This document shows, in pieces, positions 5,836 through 7,813 of a stretch of DNA of 7,813 nucleotides. Source of the DNA: Hyphomicrobiales bacterium (lineage in GTDB: Bacteria > Pseudomonadota > Alphaproteobacteria > Rhizobiales > Beijerinckiaceae); assembly GCA_028290085.1 (NCBI GenBank), contig JAQGKN010000292.1, positions 1 through 7,813 on the forward strand, given 5' to 3'. The translations under genes were made by a program, and so were the position numbers. The number at the start of each line of letters is the position of its first letter. Position 1 is the first letter of the stretch. The notes beneath the pieces are model-generated. The model saw only the letters and a list, made by a program, of their open reading frames with translations. It ran no database searches and had not been told where the DNA came from.

Positions 5836-6771
5836 ATGCGTGTTTCAGGTTTCCGTGTCCGTGCCATTCTGGCCGTGGCATTCGTCCTGGCGGCGGGCAT
5901 ATTCGCAGTGCCGCGCACAGCGGAAGCGGCCTACGGTCGCGTCAGCCTCACGGTTGGCGGCCTGAAGCGCACCGCGACGCTGGTCGAGTTCGAACGGCTC
6001 AAGAAACGGCGCCGCCCGGTCATCATCGTGTTGCATGGCGGTGCAGGCGGCAGCGGCGCGGGTTTACGTGCGCGTCGCAGCCTGGGGCTCGATGCTTTCG
6101 CCCGCAATACAGGTGCTGTGGTCGTCTATCCAGATGCCGTCGATGGCTATTGGGGCCGCGCCAAGCCGGGGCAGCCGGCACCCGACGACGCGGGCTTCGT
6201 CCGCGCCCTTGCCTCGAAGCTCATCGATCAGGGCATCGCCAGCCGCCGGCATATCTATATCGCCGGAATCTCCGGCGGCGGCATGCTGGCCATGAAAATC
6301 GCCTGCGATAACAGTGACCTGTTCGCGGGCGTCGGCGCCATCATCGCCAACCTTCCGGCGGAATGGGCGGCCAGCTGTACGCCAACCAAGCCGCTCGCCT
6401 TCATGCTGATCAACGGCACGGCCGACCCCATGATCCCCTACGGCGGAGGACCTGCCAACATGCCCGAGGGTACCCGCGACGTGCTTTCGACGGAGGCGAC
6501 CGTCGCCGTGTTCAGCAAGGCCGCCGAATGCACGGGGCAGCGCAGCCAGGTGGTGTCGGATCGAGACAAGCAGGATGGCTCCAAGGTCACTATCGAGCAC
6601 GGCACGGGCTGCAAGGCACCGGTCGAACTCGTGCGTGTGGATGGTGGCGGTCACACGATCCCGGGCCGACGCTCGACCAGCACGCGTGGCGCCGTTGTCG
6701 GTGCGCAGAACAACGACATCGACGGCGCCCGCATGATGTGGGACTTTTTGCTGAAGCGCTCCGGCGGCTGA
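5836..6771 (+). CDS. Secreted alpha/beta-hydrolase esterase, LpqC / PHB-depolymerase-like family (COG3509 type)
   Basis: This is a predicted exported serine esterase. Relatives are called polyhydroxybutyrate depolymerase, LpqC or feruloyl/acetyl esterase; the substrate cannot be told from sequence. The 311-residue precursor has a Sec signal (Arg-rich start, hydrophobic 11-25, cleavage near AEA-AY at 31/32). Fold marks: oxyanion loop VLHGGAGGSG (65-74), VVYPDAVDGYW (97-107), nucleophile elbow GISGGGM with Ser146, acid Asp197 in NGTADPMIPY (193-202), and His273 in GGGHTIPG. All three triad residues are present. Cys157, Cys181, Cys232 and Cys259 could form disulfides in the mature protein, as expected outside the cytoplasm. 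ATG 5836 is preferred because AGGA (5824-5827) lies 8 bases upstream; an in-frame TTG at 5830 is less likely. The 101-base gap after the hairpins shows a small inverted repeat (AGGCGT 5773-5778 / ACGCCT 5786-5791) but no clear promoter. It converges on mch with 3 bp between. Confidence 0.78.
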   Translation: MRVSGFRVRAILAVAFVLAAGIFAVPRTAEAAYGRVSLTVGGLKRTATLVEFERLKKRRRPVIIVLHGGAGGSGAGLRARRSLGLDAFARNTGAVVVYPDAVDGYWGRAKPGQPAPDDAGFVRALASKLIDQGIASRRHIYIAGISGGGMLAMKIACDNSDLFAGVGAIIANLPAEWAASCTPTKPLAFMLINGTADPMIPYGGGPANMPEGTRDVLSTEATVAVFSKAAECTGQRSQVVSDRDKQDGSKVTIEHGTGCKAPVELVRVDGGGHTIPGRRSTSTRGAVVGAQNNDIDGARMMWDFLLKRSGG

Positions 6772-6774
6772 CCG

Positions 6775-7813
6775 TCAGCGCGGAATCAGCAACCAGTAGT
6801 CCAGATCGAGAATGACGGCGGCGTCATAAGCGTCGCCCGCGTAGAGCGGGAAATCGGCACAGGGGCGGTCGCGCGTGGCGATGGTGCGCAGCCGCAGTGC
6901 GCCGACATCCTCGCGTCCCTCGAGATCGGCGCTTTCGAGCACCTCACTCCAGGCGAAGACCGTGCTGCCCGCAAAGAGCGGCGCGACGTGGCGCCCCGCA
7001 TTGATCGCGGCAATGTGGAAGGCATTGCCGAGCCCATTGAAGCTCAATGCGCGCGCCAGCGAGATCACATGGCCGCCGTAGATCAACCGGCGCCCAAAGC
7101 GGCCCTGTCCCTCTGTGAACTGATTGAAATGCACCTTGGCCGTGTTCTGGTAGAGGCGCGTTGCGATCTGGTGCTCGGATTCCTCCACCGTCATGCCGTC
7201 GACATGGTCGATCCGTTCGCCCACGACGTAATCGGCGAAGCGATGCGGGGCACCTGACAGCGCATAGTCGAAATGCGCCGTTGCGATCTCCGGGCAGGCG
7301 TCGCCGAGCGTGGCGGGATGCATCGCCTTGGGCAGCACGGGCACGGTCTCGACCGGCGCCAGAGCGTTCGTGTCGCGCTTGCGCACCATCACCCAGCGGA
7401 CGTAGTCGAGCACCATGGCGCCGTGCTGGTTGAAGCCCTGGGAGCGCACATAGACGACGCCGGTCTGGCGGTTCGAATTTTCCTTGAGGCCAATGACTTC
7501 TGAGACCGCAGACAGCGTGTCGCCGGGATAGACGGCTGCGAGAAAACGGCAGCCCGCGTAGCCGAGATTTGCAACCGCGTTGAGTGAGATATCAGGCACG
7601 GTCTTGCCGAAGACCATGTGGAAGACCAGCATGTCGTCGATCGGGCTGCGGGGGTAACCGATGGCCGCTGCGAAAGCGTCGGAGGACTGGACGGCGAACC
7701 GCGAGCCGGTGAGCGCTGTGTAGAGCGCCACGTCGCCCGTCGTCACCGTGCGCGGCGTTGCGTGTCGCATCACTTGGCCGAGCGTGAAATCCTCGAAGAA
7801 ATGCCCCTCGTTG
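6775..7813 (-). CDS. mch: Mesaconyl-CoA hydratase (MaoC-like, ethylmalonyl-CoA pathway), 5' end cut by the window edge
   Basis: Mesaconyl-CoA hydratase adds water to mesaconyl-CoA to give beta-methylmalyl-CoA, which malyl-CoA lyase splits to glyoxylate and propionyl-CoA. This is a step of the ethylmalonyl-CoA route for acetyl-CoA assimilation without isocitrate lyase. From the edge, 345 residues are visible, near the family's full length (about 345-350), so only a few N-terminal residues are missing. The frame runs through the GTG at 7773 to the edge, reading NEGHFFEDFTLGQV before MRHATPRTVT, which matches the family start. Family blocks include GDVALYTALTGSRFA, IDDMLVFHMVFGKTVPDISL, NLGYAG, DYVRWVMVRKRD, GERIDHVDGMTVEESEHQ, TRLYQNTAKVHFN, GRRLIYGGHVISLARALSFN and AINAGRH. 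The protein appears to be a double hot-dog fold; NTAKVHFN followed by GGH in the second half resembles the MaoC hydratase site. In Rhodobacter-type genomes the malyl-CoA lyase gene is often nearby, and would lie beyond the right edge. Confidence 0.88.
   Translation of the reverse strand, partial: NEGHFFEDFTLGQVMRHATPRTVTTGDVALYTALTGSRFAVQSSDAFAAAIGYPRSPIDDMLVFHMVFGKTVPDISLNAVANLGYAGCRFLAAVYPGDTLSAVSEVIGLKENSNRQTGVVYVRSQGFNQHGAMVLDYVRWVMVRKRDTNALAPVETVPVLPKAMHPATLGDACPEIATAHFDYALSGAPHRFADYVVGERIDHVDGMTVEESEHQIATRLYQNTAKVHFNQFTEGQGRFGRRLIYGGHVISLARALSFNGLGNAFHIAAINAGRHVAPLFAGSTVFAWSEVLESADLEGREDVGALRLRTIATRDRPCADFPLYAGDAYDAAVILDLDYWLLIPR

Noticed and set aside
5703..6311. A 202-codon + strand open frame overlapping the esterase
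   Set aside because: It is an Arg-, Gly- and His-rich shadow frame that begins in the terminator region and has no ribosome site; the esterase frame has an intact catalytic triad.
7771..7773. GTG at 7773 as the start of the mesaconyl-CoA hydratase
   Set aside because: The frame continues to the edge and the upstream residues (HFFEDFTLGQ) match the conserved family N-terminus.

Overview
The window is a high-GC chromosomal segment of an alphaproteobacterium, probably of the Rhizobiales (Hyphomicrobiales). I infer this from three things: the order purC-purS-purQ / purL-bolA-grxD, the close match of the encoded proteins to remembered rhizobial homologues, and a mesaconyl-CoA hydratase of the ethylmalonyl-CoA pathway. 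I cannot fix the genus from sequence alone. I see no tRNA, rRNA, CRISPR array, insertion sequence or phage gene.

Layout. Positions 1-1632 carry the 3' part of purC, then purS and purQ, all on the + strand; purS and purQ overlap by one base. A lone OmpW-type outer-membrane protein gene lies on the - strand (1782-2477). It has its own UUCG-loop terminator and, upstream, a near-perfect FNR/FixK-type palindrome (2568-2581). Positions 2742-5646 return to the + strand with purL, a short BolA-family gene and the CGFS monothiol glutaredoxin grxD, closed by a strong intrinsic terminator. A secreted alpha/beta-hydrolase of the LpqC / PHB-depolymerase-like family follows (5836-6771). It converges, with only 3 bp between stop codons, on the - strand mesaconyl-CoA hydratase gene, which runs off the right edge.

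How the genes work together. PurS, PurQ and small PurL form the three-part FGAM synthetase (step 4 of de novo purine synthesis), and PurC acts later in the same pathway. BolA and the CGFS glutaredoxin are a classical pair that share a [2Fe-2S] cluster in iron-sulfur and iron homeostasis. Mesaconyl-CoA hydratase belongs to acetyl-CoA assimilation, which branches from the same C4-CoA pool as polyhydroxybutyrate (PHB). A link between it and the neighbouring esterase is possible but only inferred. The OmpW gene looks like a separately regulated, oxygen-responsive unit set between two blocks of purine genes.

This is mainly core-metabolism DNA. I found no convincing undescribed system. The most useful leads are regulatory: the FNR/FixK-like box, a perfect -10 element abutting a terminator-like hairpin between purC and purS, and an embedded promoter for grxD.
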